DNA of 64,000 nucleotides from Muribaculaceae bacterium (GCA_017405965.1 JAFQZK010000022.1:62001-126000), one strand, 5' to 3'; counted from the first letter of the stretch, positions 16,881 through 26,285 are shown. Notes: generated by a model not told the origin, from the letters alone. Made by a program: numbers and translations.

Positions 16881-18011
16881 CTACTTGCGGATGAAAATGG
16901 AGAGACGGATGGTGAGGTCGAACAGTACCAGCTTGGCATTGGCGTTGCCGGCAATGTCGGTGCTGGCACGCTCCAACTCGGCGGCAATGGCCTCGACGTT
17001 GCGCTCGTTGATGAACGGGGAGAAGCGCGTCGAGAAAGCCTCTTCCTCACGCGTCATATAATTCAGCTCGGGGTTGTGCAGGTTATAGATGAAGTTCTCG
17101 CGCACCTGACGCACAGCATAATCAAGGAAACGCCGTGATTTCTCTCGCTTCATGTCGGCGATCACCTCGCTCCAAGCCTTCAGCTTGGCCAAGTCATGCT
17201 GGTAAGAAAGACGCATCATCTCGATGAAACGCTCGCGGAACTCATGAAACTCGCTGCCCGTCTGCACCATGCGCTCGGCCATGATGACGTTGCCGTCGGC
17301 AGGGGCGGCCAGAGCCATGGCATCCTGCATGTCCATGCCGTAACGCTGGGCCAGATACTGGGCCACCATCGGCGTGGAGGGCTTGCGCAACTCGATGCGC
17401 TGGCAGCGCGACAGAATTGTGCCCAGGATGCCCTTCTCGTTGTCGCTCACAAGGATGAACTTGCAGTCGTCGTAAGGTTCCTCGATGAGTTTCAGCAACT
17501 TGTTGGCAGCCTCATCCTTGAGTTTCTCCGGCAACCAGATAATGAGGACCTTATACTTGACAGTATAGGCACTCAGCGTCATCTTGCGCATGATATTATC
17601 GGCCTCATGCACAAAGATTTGCGGCTGGGCATTGTCATTCTTCAGCAAGGACAGCCAGGCCTGGTAATCCTCGACCGGATAGCGGGTGACGAACTCGCGC
17701 CACTCGTCGATGTAATCGTCGGCATTGCAGGGGTTGTTGCTGTCGCCCTTACGGTTGGTGTAGGGATAACTGTAGTGGGTATCCACCTGATTGAAAGACT
17801 GGTGCTGGCGGCACATCGGGCACACGCCGCACGAGTCGCCATCGACATGGTTCTTGCAGTGCAGATACTGGGCTGCCGCCATCGCCAGGCCCAACTTGGG
17901 CACTCCCGGCTCGCCATAGAGCAACAGTGCATGCGGCAAGCGGTCGGCATCAATCATCCGACGTATTTGCTCAATCGCCTGTTCGTTGCCTAAAACTTCG
18001 CTGAATTTCAT
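16881..18011 (-). CDS. holB: DNA polymerase III delta-prime subunit
   Basis: 376 residues. The clamp-loader subunit that helps open and load the sliding clamp. The AAA+ N-terminal domain starts MKFSEVLGNEQAIEQIRRMI. The P-loop position reads GEPGVPKLGLA, with Pro where Gly normally precedes the Lys, so ATP binding is doubtful; in E. coli delta-prime also does not bind ATP. A four-Cys zinc module follows (CKNHVDGDSCGVCPMC). ILSRCQRIELRKPS is the usual sensor-1 region. It lies upstream of the AddB-like gene on the same strand and may be cotranscribed. Confidence 0.92.
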   Translation of the reverse strand: MKFSEVLGNEQAIEQIRRMIDADRLPHALLLYGEPGVPKLGLAMAAAQYLHCKNHVDGDSCGVCPMCRQHQSFNQVDTHYSYPYTNRKGDSNNPCNADDYIDEWREFVTRYPVEDYQAWLSLLKNDNAQPQIFVHEADNIMRKMTLSAYTVKYKVLIIWLPEKLKDEAANKLLKLIEEPYDDCKFILVSDNEKGILGTILSRCQRIELRKPSTPMVAQYLAQRYGMDMQDAMALAAPADGNVIMAERMVQTGSEFHEFRERFIEMMRLSYQHDLAKLKAWSEVIADMKREKSRRFLDYAVRQVRENFIYNLHNPELNYMTREEEAFSTRFSPFINERNVEAIAAELERASTDIAGNANAKLVLFDLTIRLSIFIRK

Positions 18012-18082
18012 GTGTAATCAATGTTTTTCGGAGTGTAAAGATACAACAAATTCTCCACTCCACCTCGAGCGAAGCACTTTTT

Positions 18083-18113
18083 TTTGTGGAATGACAATAA
18101 AATGGTAATTTTG
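18083..18113 (+). promoter_or_regulatory. promoter of vsr
   Basis: TTTG at 18083-18086 and TAATTTTG at 18106-18113 with 19-bp spacing. Transcription would start near 18120, right at the proposed start codon, so the mRNA may be leaderless or start translation at 18132. Confidence 0.6.
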
Positions 18114-18119
18114 CGGAAA

Positions 18120-18659
18120 ATGGCGGATAAGATGACACGGGAACAGCGGCATCGTTGCATGAGCCGCATCAGGGGACGCGACACCAAGCCTGAACTGGTG
18201 GTGCGGCGATGGCTGTGGCATCAGGGATTCCGTTACAGGCTGTGTGTGAAGTCATTGCCCGGCAGGCCCGACATCGTGATGAGGAAGTGGCGCACGGCCA
18301 TCTTTGTCAACGGGTGCTTCTGGCACGGGCACGAATGCGAGAACAACCGCCAGCGGCCCTCGACCAACGCCGCATTCTGGCAAGAGAAATTCGCCCGCAA
18401 CCGTGAGCGCGACGCCCGCAACCAGGCATTGCTCCAAGCGGCCGGCTGGCATGTGATCGTGGTGTGGGAATGCCAGTTGTCGCCCAAACGGCGCGAGGCG
18501 ACGCTGCGCGAACTCGACGTGACACTGAGCCGCATTGTGCTGCAACAGAACAGTGCCCCGGGCAAACGCTATGCCATGCCCGACGAGGGCAACGAGGCCT
18601 CACTCGCCGCCGAACCGGCGGCTGCCTACCGCCCAGCAACGGCCAAAAACCCAAAATGA
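18120..18659 (+). CDS. vsr: very short patch repair endonuclease
   Basis: 179 residues from the ATG at 18120 (MADKMTREQRHRCMSRIRG); 18132 is the alternative, and earlier in-frame starts fall in the promoter. Vsr nicks beside the T of T:G mismatches left by deamination of 5-methylcytosine. Visible: RDTKPELVVRRWLW, the catalytic Asp in LPGRPDIVM, the GCFWHGHECEN block with catalytic His and zinc ligands, and WECQLSP with the last zinc Cys. The last 25 or so residues (Ala/Pro/Glu-rich) extend past the usual end. No C5-methyltransferase is adjacent, although vsr genes usually sit beside one. Confidence 0.93.
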   Translation: MADKMTREQRHRCMSRIRGRDTKPELVVRRWLWHQGFRYRLCVKSLPGRPDIVMRKWRTAIFVNGCFWHGHECENNRQRPSTNAAFWQEKFARNRERDARNQALLQAAGWHVIVVWECQLSPKRREATLRELDVTLSRIVLQQNSAPGKRYAMPDEGNEASLAAEPAAAYRPATAKNPK

Positions 18660-18696
18660 GTCAAAAACGAATAAAAATGATAAAATGAAAGTTAAC

Positions 18697-18719
18697 GCCG
18701 CCAAAAAAGCGGCTTTTTT
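18697..18719 (+). terminator. terminator after vsr
   Basis: GCCGC (18697-18701) and GCGGC (18709-18713) form a short stem with an A-rich loop, followed by T6. Confidence 0.75.
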
Positions 18720-18814
18720 CATTTTTCCAACATGAAAACTATGGTTTTCAAAGAGCCCATTTTATGGCCGTTTTCCCCCTGCTGCAAGGTGTCAAAAAAA
18801 GGTATTGAAAATAT

Positions 18815-18845
18815 TTTGTCAGTAATAAAATAATACCTAATTTTG
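18815..18845 (+). promoter_or_regulatory. promoter of the citrate lyase operon
   Basis: TTTG at 18815-18818 and TAATTTTG at 18838-18845, 19 bp apart, in an AT-rich tract. The leader to citD is about 75 nt. No operator could be recognised. Confidence 0.7.
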
Positions 18846-18925
18846 AGCGCTTTTTAAGCGACCATCTAATGACTACATTAACGAACTTTTATTAATACTT
18901 TAATCGTTTTAATTAACACTGAAAA

Positions 18926-19207
18926 ATGGAGATCAAAACGGCAATGGCCGGAACGCTTGAATCCGGCGACATTTTCATCCAGATTGCGCCCAACGACAAC
19001 GCTGGACTGCACATTGATCTTGACAGCACGGTAGCCTATCAATTCGGCGACCAAATCAAGAGAGTTATCACCGAGACCCTGCAGGGCCTGGGCATCGACC
19101 AAGCCGAGGTGAAAGCCACGGACAAGGGAGCCCTGGACTGCACCATCCGCGCCCGCGTGACGGCAGCCGCCGTACGCGCCACGGGCAAAGACGTGTGGGC
19201 CGACTAA
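18926..19207 (+). CDS. citD: citrate lyase gamma subunit (acyl carrier protein)
   Basis: 93 residues, the normal length. It carries the phosphoribosyl-dephospho-CoA prosthetic group that shuttles acetyl and citryl thioesters between CitF and CitE. The start MEIKTAMAGTLESGDIFIQI contains the conserved Ser in GTLESGD that takes the prosthetic group. First gene of the cit operon, 37 bp before citE. Confidence 0.95.
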   Translation: MEIKTAMAGTLESGDIFIQIAPNDNAGLHIDLDSTVAYQFGDQIKRVITETLQGLGIDQAEVKATDKGALDCTIRARVTAAAVRATGKDVWAD

Positions 19208-19244
19208 TTAACACTAAAAAACCATCAAAAACGAGAAAATTGTT

Positions 19245-20150
19245 ATGCAACGACTCAGAAGAACAATGATGTTTGTCCCTGGTAACAACCCGGGAATGAT
19301 GGCCGACGCTCACATCTACGGTCCCGATTCAATCATGCTCGACCTCGAGGATTCGGTTTCGATGGCCGAGAAGGACGCTGCGCGTCTGCTTGTTCACAAC
19401 GCACTCAAGACCATCGACTACGGCACGACCGAGATGGTGGTACGCATTAACCCGCTGAACACTCCTTACGGCAAGAAGGACGTCGAGGCTGTGGTAAAGG
19501 CTGGCGTTCACGTCATCCGCATGCCCAAGACCGAGACCGCCGAGGAGGTTAAGGAACTCGAAGAGGAAATCATCAAGGTGGAGACCGAGCTGGGCTGCGT
19601 AGGCCGCACCCAGATCATGGCTGCCATCGAGAGCACGCTGGGCGCGCTCAACGCCTATGCCATCGCCACCGCCAGCAAGCGCATGATGGGTATCGCCCTC
19701 GGCGCCGAGGACTACTGCGCTAACCTGAAGGCTCAGCGCACGACTGGCGACTCACCTTTCTTCGGTATGGAGCTGCAAATGGCTCGCCAGTGCATCGTGA
19801 CGGCTGCCCGCGCTGCCGGTATCGACGCTCTTGACACCGTGTTCAGCAACCTCAACGACATGGACACCTTCCGTCGCGAGGTTGAGATGATTAAGGCAAT
19901 GGGCTTCGACGGCAAGTCCATCATCAATCCTCGTCAAATCGAGGTTGTCAATGAGATCTTTGCTCCCAAGGAGAAGGAAATCGAGAAGGCCAAGACCATC
20001 ATCGCTGCCATCAAGGAAGCTGAGAAGCGCGGCAGCGGCGTTATCGCCGTTAACGGCAAGATGGTTGACCGCCCCGTGGTTATCAGAGCACAACGTACCA
20101 TCGACCTGGCCATCGCGTCGGGCATCTTGACAAAGGAGGACTTAGCATGA
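19245..20150 (+). CDS. citE: citrate lyase beta subunit (citryl-ACP lyase)
   Basis: 301 residues. It cleaves citryl-ACP to oxaloacetate and acetyl-ACP with Mg2+. Family motifs are intact: LRRTMMFVPGNNPGMM at the start, MLDLEDSVSMAEKDAAR with the metal-binding acids, MRI-type MPKTETAEEVK, ALGAEDYCANL, and GFDGKSIINPRQIEVVNEIF near the C-terminus. Its stop overlaps the citF start by 4 bp (ATGA), pointing to coupled translation. Confidence 0.96.
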   Translation: MQRLRRTMMFVPGNNPGMMADAHIYGPDSIMLDLEDSVSMAEKDAARLLVHNALKTIDYGTTEMVVRINPLNTPYGKKDVEAVVKAGVHVIRMPKTETAEEVKELEEEIIKVETELGCVGRTQIMAAIESTLGALNAYAIATASKRMMGIALGAEDYCANLKAQRTTGDSPFFGMELQMARQCIVTAARAAGIDALDTVFSNLNDMDTFRREVEMIKAMGFDGKSIINPRQIEVVNEIFAPKEKEIEKAKTIIAAIKEAEKRGSGVIAVNGKMVDRPVVIRAQRTIDLAIASGILTKEDLA

Positions 20151-21685
20151 ACAGTATCAAAGATAGAGCAGCCCTGATTGCCGCTGCTGCCAAAGAATTG
20201 GGTAAGGAAGTCTATAACGACGCCCACATGAAGAAGAACATTACGCCGCGTCACGAGTTGCAGCGTTCCAACGGTAAACTCGTCACCCTCGAGGAAGCCA
20301 TCAAGAAGAGCGGCCTCAAGGACGGCATGACCATCTCGTTCCACCACCACTTCCGCAGTGGTGACAAGGTCATCAACATGGTTGTTGCCAAGCTCGCCGA
20401 GATGGGTTTCAAGAACCTGACGCTGGCTTCATCGAGCCTCATCGACGTGCATGAGCCCCTGATCGAGCACATCAAGAACGGCGTTATCACCCAGTTGCAC
20501 ACCAGTGGTCTGCGCGGTGCCCTCGCTACCGAGGTATCGCACGGCCTGATGGAGAAGCCCGTAATCTTCCGTTCACACGGTTCACGCGGCTATGCCATCA
20601 AGAGCGGTGAGTTGCACATCGACGTAGCCTTCCTGGGCGCATCGTCGTCCGACCCCCTGGGCAACGCTGCCGGTTACTCGACCAGCCCCAACGCCAAGAG
20701 CATCTGCGGTTCTCTGGGTTATGCCCTGCCCGATGCCAAGTATGCCGACAAGACCATCATCCTGACCGATGACCTGGTAGACTATCCCAACCAGCACAGC
20801 GCCATCAGCGAGGCCGACGTGGACTACGTTGTTGTCGTTGACTCGGTGGGCGACTCGAGCAAGATCTCCTCGGGTGCCATCCGCGACACCAAGAACCCGC
20901 GCGACATCCTGCTCGCCAAGCAGGCTGCCAAGGTGGTGATGAACAGTGGTTACTTCGAGGACGGTTTCTCGATGCAGACCGGCTCGGGTGGTGCTGCACT
21001 CGCAGTGACCAAGTACCTGCGCCAGGGTATGATCGACAAGGGCATCAAGGCCAGCTACGCCCTGGGTGGTATCACCAGCCACATGGTGAAACTGCATCAG
21101 GAGGGCCTGATCGACCGCATCATCGACGTTCAGTCGTTTGACAAGGTGGCTGCCGAGTCGCTGATGAACGACCCGAAGCACAAGAGCGTGTCGGCCAACG
21201 AGTACGCTGCCTTGATGGAGCCGGGTGCTGCAACCCACTTCCTGGATGTCGTTATCCTGTCGGCTCTCGAGGTTGACGTGAACTTCAACGTGAACGTGCT
21301 CGTGGGTAGCGACGGTATCATCCGTGGCGCTATCGGCGGTCACCCTGACACCGCTATGGACAGCGCCCTGTCAGTCATCGTTTGCCCGCTGCTGCGCGGC
21401 CGCATCCCCTGCATCGTTGACGAGGTTACCACGCTGATCACTCCGGGCAGCAATGTTGACGTTGTCGTTACCGAGTACGGTATCGCCGTTAACCCCAACC
21501 GTCCCGAGGTGAAGGAGCGTCTTGAGGCTGCAGGCTTGAAGATTGTGGACATCCACGATCTGGCTGCCAAGGCTCGCAAGATCATCGGCGATCCCGCTCC
21601 CCTGCCCTTCGGCGACAAGGTTGTGGGCGTCGTGCTCAACCGCGACGGCTCGGTACAGGATGTAATCAAGAACATCGTTGGTTAA
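20147..21685 (+). CDS. citF: citrate lyase alpha subunit (citrate:acetyl-ACP transferase)
   Basis: 512 residues, normal length. It swaps the acetyl group on the acyl carrier protein for citrate, the first step of the lyase cycle. Recognised by GLKDGMTISFHHHFRSGD near residue 70, GSRGYAIKSGELHIDVAFLG, TGSGGAALAVTKYL, and the C-terminal EVTTLITPGSNVDVVVTEYG. The neighbours citD and citE and the 4-bp overlap with citE confirm the identity. Confidence 0.96.
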   Translation: MNSIKDRAALIAAAAKELGKEVYNDAHMKKNITPRHELQRSNGKLVTLEEAIKKSGLKDGMTISFHHHFRSGDKVINMVVAKLAEMGFKNLTLASSSLIDVHEPLIEHIKNGVITQLHTSGLRGALATEVSHGLMEKPVIFRSHGSRGYAIKSGELHIDVAFLGASSSDPLGNAAGYSTSPNAKSICGSLGYALPDAKYADKTIILTDDLVDYPNQHSAISEADVDYVVVVDSVGDSSKISSGAIRDTKNPRDILLAKQAAKVVMNSGYFEDGFSMQTGSGGAALAVTKYLRQGMIDKGIKASYALGGITSHMVKLHQEGLIDRIIDVQSFDKVAAESLMNDPKHKSVSANEYAALMEPGAATHFLDVVILSALEVDVNFNVNVLVGSDGIIRGAIGGHPDTAMDSALSVIVCPLLRGRIPCIVDEVTTLITPGSNVDVVVTEYGIAVNPNRPEVKERLEAAGLKIVDIHDLAAKARKIIGDPAPLPFGDKVVGVVLNRDGSVQDVIKNIVG

Positions 21686-21719
21686 ATCCCGCATTTAACC
21701 TGACGCTATAACACTGACG

Positions 21720-22223
21720 ATGGAGATTACGCTCGACGCTCTACTGCAAAGCCGTGACAACCGTCACGCGCTGCAACAGCAGTTACTCCAGCAACACCCC
21801 GGCAACACGCTCGTGTGCCTGACCGTGGTGATGCCCGGTAGCGTCAAGCGTAATCTCTATTCGGTAGTGACTGCACAAGCAGCCTTGACCGCGCTACTCG
21901 ACCGCATGGGCGAGCACGTGCGCGCAACACACGCCCGCGACTTGGCAACAGGTTATGAGGCCTACCTCATCACCGACTTGCCGGCGCTTGAGGCCAAACG
22001 TGTGACTTGTGACATCGAAGACAGCCACCCGTTAGGGCGGCTGTTCGACATTGATGTCATGAACGGTGACGGCACGCCCATCACCCGCCAGACGGTGGGC
22101 GGCGAGCCGCGTCGTTGCCTGTTGTGTGACCACGAGGCCCGCTGGTGCATGCGCAACCACAGCCACTCGCAGGAGGAGCTGATGGCCCACATTCAACAAC
22201 TGATTGAGGACTATGTACGATAA
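21720..22223 (+). CDS. citX: citrate lyase holo-ACP synthase (apo-citrate lyase phosphoribosyl-dephospho-CoA transferase)
   Basis: 167 residues. CitX attaches the prosthetic group made by CitG to the Ser of CitD. Motifs: GSVKRNLYSVV near residue 40, GRLFDIDVMNGDGTPITRQ, and the Cys-rich RRCLLCDHEARWCMRNHSHS signature. The 34-bp gap after citF and an 11-bp overlap with the next gene place it in the operon. Confidence 0.93.
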   Translation: MEITLDALLQSRDNRHALQQQLLQQHPGNTLVCLTVVMPGSVKRNLYSVVTAQAALTALLDRMGEHVRATHARDLATGYEAYLITDLPALEAKRVTCDIEDSHPLGRLFDIDVMNGDGTPITRQTVGGEPRRCLLCDHEARWCMRNHSHSQEELMAHIQQLIEDYVR

Positions 22224-23964
22224 CTTTGAAATCTGCGACATGCCGCTCTCGCTCAAGTCCAACCGGACACGGGTGGAGCGCTTCCTTGCCGACAGCGGTC
22301 TGCGTCTTGAGGGCGTGGACTACTATGCCGCCGTCACCGATGACGACGGCAACATCATTGCCGGTGGGGGCTTGCAGGGCAACGTGATCAAGTGCATAGC
22401 CGTGGGCGAAGCGGCTCGCGAGACCGGCTTGAGCAACAAGCTGCTCTCTCACCTTATCGGCATGGCCAACCAGCAGGGCGCCAGCTCGGTGAAGGTCTTC
22501 ACCAAACCCGACAACCGCACGGTGTTCGAGAGCATGGGCTTCAAGGTCATCGCCAGTGCTCCCCGTGCCATCCTGATGGAAAACGGCATGAGAGGCATCA
22601 GCACCTACACCGGCTACCTGCGCCGCATGCGCGGCGACCGTCCTGAGGGCGCCTCGGCCATCGTGATGAACGCCAACCCGTTCACCCTGGGCCACCGTTA
22701 TCTGGTGGAGCAAGCAGCCCGAGAAGCCTCGACGCTGTATGTCATCGCTGTGCGCGAGGACCGCTCGGCATTCAGCTACGCCGAGCGCCTGGCCACGATT
22801 CAGGCCGGCTGCAAGGGTTTGGATAACGTAGTGGTTGTCGAGGGCAGTGACTACGCCATCAGCGAGTTGACATTCCCCACCTACTTCCTCAAGCAGGTGA
22901 CCGATGCCACCGACACCCACATCACGCTGGATCTGGACCTGTTTGCCCGTCACATCGCTCCCGCCCTGGGCGTGACCACACGCTATGTGGGCAGTGAACC
23001 GATTGACGAGCTGACGGCGCGCTACAACGAGCTCATGCAGGAGCAGTTACCGCAACACGGCATCACCGTGAAAACGGTGGACCGCCTGATGCAGGACGGA
23101 CAAGTCGTGAGTGCATCGCGTGTGCGTCAAGCGCTGGCCGACGGCTCGTTGAGCCAGGCTGCCGCACTGGTGCCGGCGACCACTGTCCCCTACCTCATCG
23201 CTCATCTTGCCGCCGACGCCATGCGTGCCGAGCTCGACACCACGCCCAAGCCCGGGCTGGTGGACCGCAACGACAACGGAGCGCACCGCGACATGAACCT
23301 GGCGATGATGAACAGGAGCATCGACGCGTTGCAGCCCTATTTTGTCAAGCTGGCGCTACTTGGATGCCAAGATGCATTGCCCGAGACCGAGCAGGTGCGC
23401 CAAATCGGCCTTGAAGCCGAGCGGGCCATGCTCAATGCCACGGGTGGCGTGAACACCCATCGCGGAGCCTTGTTCTCGATGGGACTGACCACGCTGGCCG
23501 CAGCATGGTGCATGAGCCACAATGGCACAGCCGAACGAAAAGCATTGCAGAGCCTTATCCAGCAGCTTGCTACAGGATTCGCTCCCACGGCGGGCACCCA
23601 CGGCAACAATGCCGTGAATGCGCACCGTGTGACCGGCGCCCTTGACCTGGCCAAGGCCGGTTATCCGCAACTGTTCAGCGACTGGCTTCCTGCCTATGAG
23701 GGCTGGCATGTAGATAATCCTTCTACAGCCCGTCACAAGCTGTTGCTGCTCATCATGAGCCAGCTCGACGACACCAATGTCATCCACCGTGTGGGCTACG
23801 AGCAGGCACAGCAGGTCAAGCAAGAGGCACAAGCTTTGCTCAACAACTACAGCACCGACGGCATGGAAGCGATGAACCGCGACTACATCGCCCGCAACAT
23901 CTCTCCCGGCGGCAGTGCCGACATGGTTGCGCTCACTGTATTCATTCACGCAATATTGAATTAA
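22213..23964 (+). CDS. citC: citrate lyase ligase CitC fused to triphosphoribosyl-dephospho-CoA synthase CitG
   Basis: 583 residues from the ATG at 22213, which overlaps citX by 11 bp; a TTG at 22204 is less likely. Residues about 1-125 are the GNAT-like N-terminal part of CitC (NIIAGGGLQGNVIKCIAV, VFTKPDNRTVFESMGF). About 140-320 form the nucleotidyltransferase domain with NANPFTLGHRYLVEQAA. CitC acetylates the lyase carrier protein using ATP and acetate. From about 325 the sequence switches to CitG (AELDTTPKPGLVDRNDNGAH, then TGGVNTHRGALFSMGL and PTAGTHGNNAVN), which makes the prosthetic-group precursor from ATP and dephospho-CoA. The single reading frame joins two enzymes that are usually separate; the better-known fusion is CitX-CitG. 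Confidence 0.92.
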   Translation: MYDNFEICDMPLSLKSNRTRVERFLADSGLRLEGVDYYAAVTDDDGNIIAGGGLQGNVIKCIAVGEAARETGLSNKLLSHLIGMANQQGASSVKVFTKPDNRTVFESMGFKVIASAPRAILMENGMRGISTYTGYLRRMRGDRPEGASAIVMNANPFTLGHRYLVEQAAREASTLYVIAVREDRSAFSYAERLATIQAGCKGLDNVVVVEGSDYAISELTFPTYFLKQVTDATDTHITLDLDLFARHIAPALGVTTRYVGSEPIDELTARYNELMQEQLPQHGITVKTVDRLMQDGQVVSASRVRQALADGSLSQAAALVPATTVPYLIAHLAADAMRAELDTTPKPGLVDRNDNGAHRDMNLAMMNRSIDALQPYFVKLALLGCQDALPETEQVRQIGLEAERAMLNATGGVNTHRGALFSMGLTTLAAAWCMSHNGTAERKALQSLIQQLATGFAPTAGTHGNNAVNAHRVTGALDLAKAGYPQLFSDWLPAYEGWHVDNPSTARHKLLLLIMSQLDDTNVIHRVGYEQAQQVKQEAQALLNNYSTDGMEAMNRDYIARNISPGGSADMVALTVFIHAILN

Positions 23965-24000
23965 CAACCCTATATCAATTAACATTTTCAAAATTTTATC

Positions 24001-26247
24001 ATGGTAGAATTAATTAATCAAGGAGTTTACTTAATCAACGGTAACGAAATTCGCACTGATGCAACTGGTATGCCCACGCCTGACGAGGCTCGTGAGAATA
24101 CCATCACTTACGGCATCCTGCGCTCTCACGATGTAGATGGCAGCAAGGGTAAGAAAATGCGCATCCGCTTCGACGCGATGATGTCGCACGACATCACCTA
24201 CGTGGGCATTATCCAAACCGCCCGCGCCAGTGGTCTCGAGAAGTTCCCCCTGCCCTACGCAATGACCAACTGCCACAACTCGCTGTGCGCTGTCGGCGGT
24301 ACCATCAACGAGGATGACCACGTGTTCGGTCTCTCGGCTGCCAAGAAGTACGGCGGTATCTACGTGCCCGCTAACCAGGCCGTTATCCACCAGTTCGCCC
24401 GCGAGGCCATGGTGAAGTGCGGTAACATGATTCTGGGTAGCGACAGCCACACCCGCTACGGTTCGCTCGGTAACATGGGCGTCGGCGAAGGTGGTGGTGA
24501 GCTCGTGAAGCAGCTGCTGCGCAACACTTGGGACATCAACGCTCCCGAGGTTGTCCTCGTTTGGTTGGAAGGCGCACCCAAGAAGGGTGTAGGTCCCCAC
24601 GACGTTGCTATCTCGCTGGTAAAGGCTACCTTCGAGAGCGGCTTTGTTAAGAACAAGGTGCTCGAGTTCGCTGGCCCCGGCGTGAAGAACCTGCCCATCG
24701 ACTTCCGTAACGGTATCGACATCATGACCACCGAGACCACTTGCTTGAGCTCGATCTGGGTTACTGATGACGAGGTTAAGCACCACTACGAGATTCACAA
24801 GCGTCCCGAGGACTTCAAGGTGCTCCAGCCCGGTGAGGTGGCTTACTATGATAGCATGATCAAGATCGACCTGAGCACTCAGGAGTGTATGATCGCTCTG
24901 CCCTACCACCCCAGCAACGCTTTCACCATCCACGAGTTGCAGGCCAATCCCGTCGAGATCCTGCGCAAGGTCGAGGAGGACACCAAGAAGCGCTTCGGCG
25001 ACAAGGTACAGTGCGACCTCGTTGACAAGGTGATGAAGGACGGTAAGGTACAGGCCGACCAGGGTATCATCGCTGGTTGCTCGGGCGGTACCTATGACAA
25101 CCTGAGCGCTGCTGCCAGCATCATGCGCGGCAAGAGCATCGGTAACGACTACTTCACCATGAGCGCTTATCCCCAGTCGGTTCCCGTTTACATGGCTACC
25201 GTTCGCGAGCGCATCGTTGAGGAGCTCCTCGAGACTGGTGTTATCATCAAGCCCGCATTCTGCGGTCCTTGCTTCGGTGCCGGTGACGTTCCCAGCAACA
25301 ACGGTCTGTCAATCCGCCACACCACCCGTAACTTCCCCAACCGCGAGGGTTCCAAGCCCGGTCAGGGTCAGATCTCGCTGGTTGCCCTGATGGACGCCCG
25401 TTCCATTGCAGCCACCGCTGCTAACGGAGGCGTTATCACCGCTGCCACCGATGTTGACTACACCGACGACCACAAACCTTATCAGTACGATGCCAGCATC
25501 TATGAGCGCCGCGTTTATTACGGCTTCGACAAGGCCAACACCGACGTTGCTCTGCGCTATGGTCCCAACATCAAGGACTGGCCCAAGATGTATGCTATGG
25601 AGGACAACATGCTGCTCGAACTGGCAGCCGTTATCCACGACAGCGTAACCACCACCGACGAGTTGATCCCCAGCGGCGAGACCTCGAGCTATCGCTCGAA
25701 CCCGCTGAAGCTCTCTGAGTTCGCCCTGTCACGCCGCGTGCCTGAGTACGTAGGCCTGAGCAAGCGCATCCAGGAGCAGGATCACGAGCGCCGCGACGGC
25801 AAGTGCCCGCAGAACGTGCTCGACGCTCTCGCTAAGGTAGGTGCTAAGCCCGAGAACACCTCGTTCGGCTCATGCGTATTCGCTCACAAGCCCGGTGACG
25901 GTTCTGCCCGTGAGCAGGCTGCATCGTGCCAGAAGGTGCTCGGCGGCGACGCCAACATCTGCTACGAGTACGCCACCAAGCGCTATCGCAGCAACTGCAT
26001 CAACTGGGGTATCGTTCCCTTCACCATCGCTCCCGATGTTGAGTTCAACTACAACCCCGGTGACATGGTATTCGTTCCCGGTATCCGCGAGGCCATCATC
26101 AACGGCAAGGAGGAAATCGATGCCAAGGTTATCGCTGCCGACGGCGTGCATGACCTGCACCTGTTCTTCCAGAACCTGACTCCCGACGAGCGCACCATCC
26201 TCGCCGAGGGCTGCCTGATGAACTTCTACGCTTCACAGAACAAGTAA
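24001..26247 (+). CDS. acn: aconitate hydratase
   Basis: 748 residues. It interconverts citrate and isocitrate with a 4Fe-4S cluster. Motifs: MSHDITYVGIIQTARASG, the LGSDSHTRYGSLGNMGVGEG block, AGCSGGTYDNLSAAASI with one cluster Cys, and AFCGPCFGAGDVPSNNGLS with two more. NPGDMVFVPGIREAIINGKE lies near the C-terminus. It resembles the Bacteroidetes hydratase form and not E. coli AcnA or AcnB in length. It follows the cit operon by 36 bp and is followed by icd, so citrate cleavage and isomerisation are genetically linked. Confidence 0.92.
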   Translation: MVELINQGVYLINGNEIRTDATGMPTPDEARENTITYGILRSHDVDGSKGKKMRIRFDAMMSHDITYVGIIQTARASGLEKFPLPYAMTNCHNSLCAVGGTINEDDHVFGLSAAKKYGGIYVPANQAVIHQFAREAMVKCGNMILGSDSHTRYGSLGNMGVGEGGGELVKQLLRNTWDINAPEVVLVWLEGAPKKGVGPHDVAISLVKATFESGFVKNKVLEFAGPGVKNLPIDFRNGIDIMTTETTCLSSIWVTDDEVKHHYEIHKRPEDFKVLQPGEVAYYDSMIKIDLSTQECMIALPYHPSNAFTIHELQANPVEILRKVEEDTKKRFGDKVQCDLVDKVMKDGKVQADQGIIAGCSGGTYDNLSAAASIMRGKSIGNDYFTMSAYPQSVPVYMATVRERIVEELLETGVIIKPAFCGPCFGAGDVPSNNGLSIRHTTRNFPNREGSKPGQGQISLVALMDARSIAATAANGGVITAATDVDYTDDHKPYQYDASIYERRVYYGFDKANTDVALRYGPNIKDWPKMYAMEDNMLLELAAVIHDSVTTTDELIPSGETSSYRSNPLKLSEFALSRRVPEYVGLSKRIQEQDHERRDGKCPQNVLDALAKVGAKPENTSFGSCVFAHKPGDGSAREQAASCQKVLGGDANICYEYATKRYRSNCINWGIVPFTIAPDVEFNYNPGDMVFVPGIREAIINGKEEIDAKVIAADGVHDLHLFFQNLTPDERTILAEGCLMNFYASQNK

Positions 26248-26256
26248 TTCATTATT

Positions 26257-26285
26257 CCAGTCATGGGCTCAATGCCCATGACTGG
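26257..26285 (+). terminator. hairpin after the aconitase gene
   Basis: A perfect 12-bp stem (CCAGTCATGGGC, 26257-26268, and its inverse 26274-26285) with loop TCAAT, 10 bp after the stop. No T-run follows, so termination may be partial. Confidence 0.55.
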
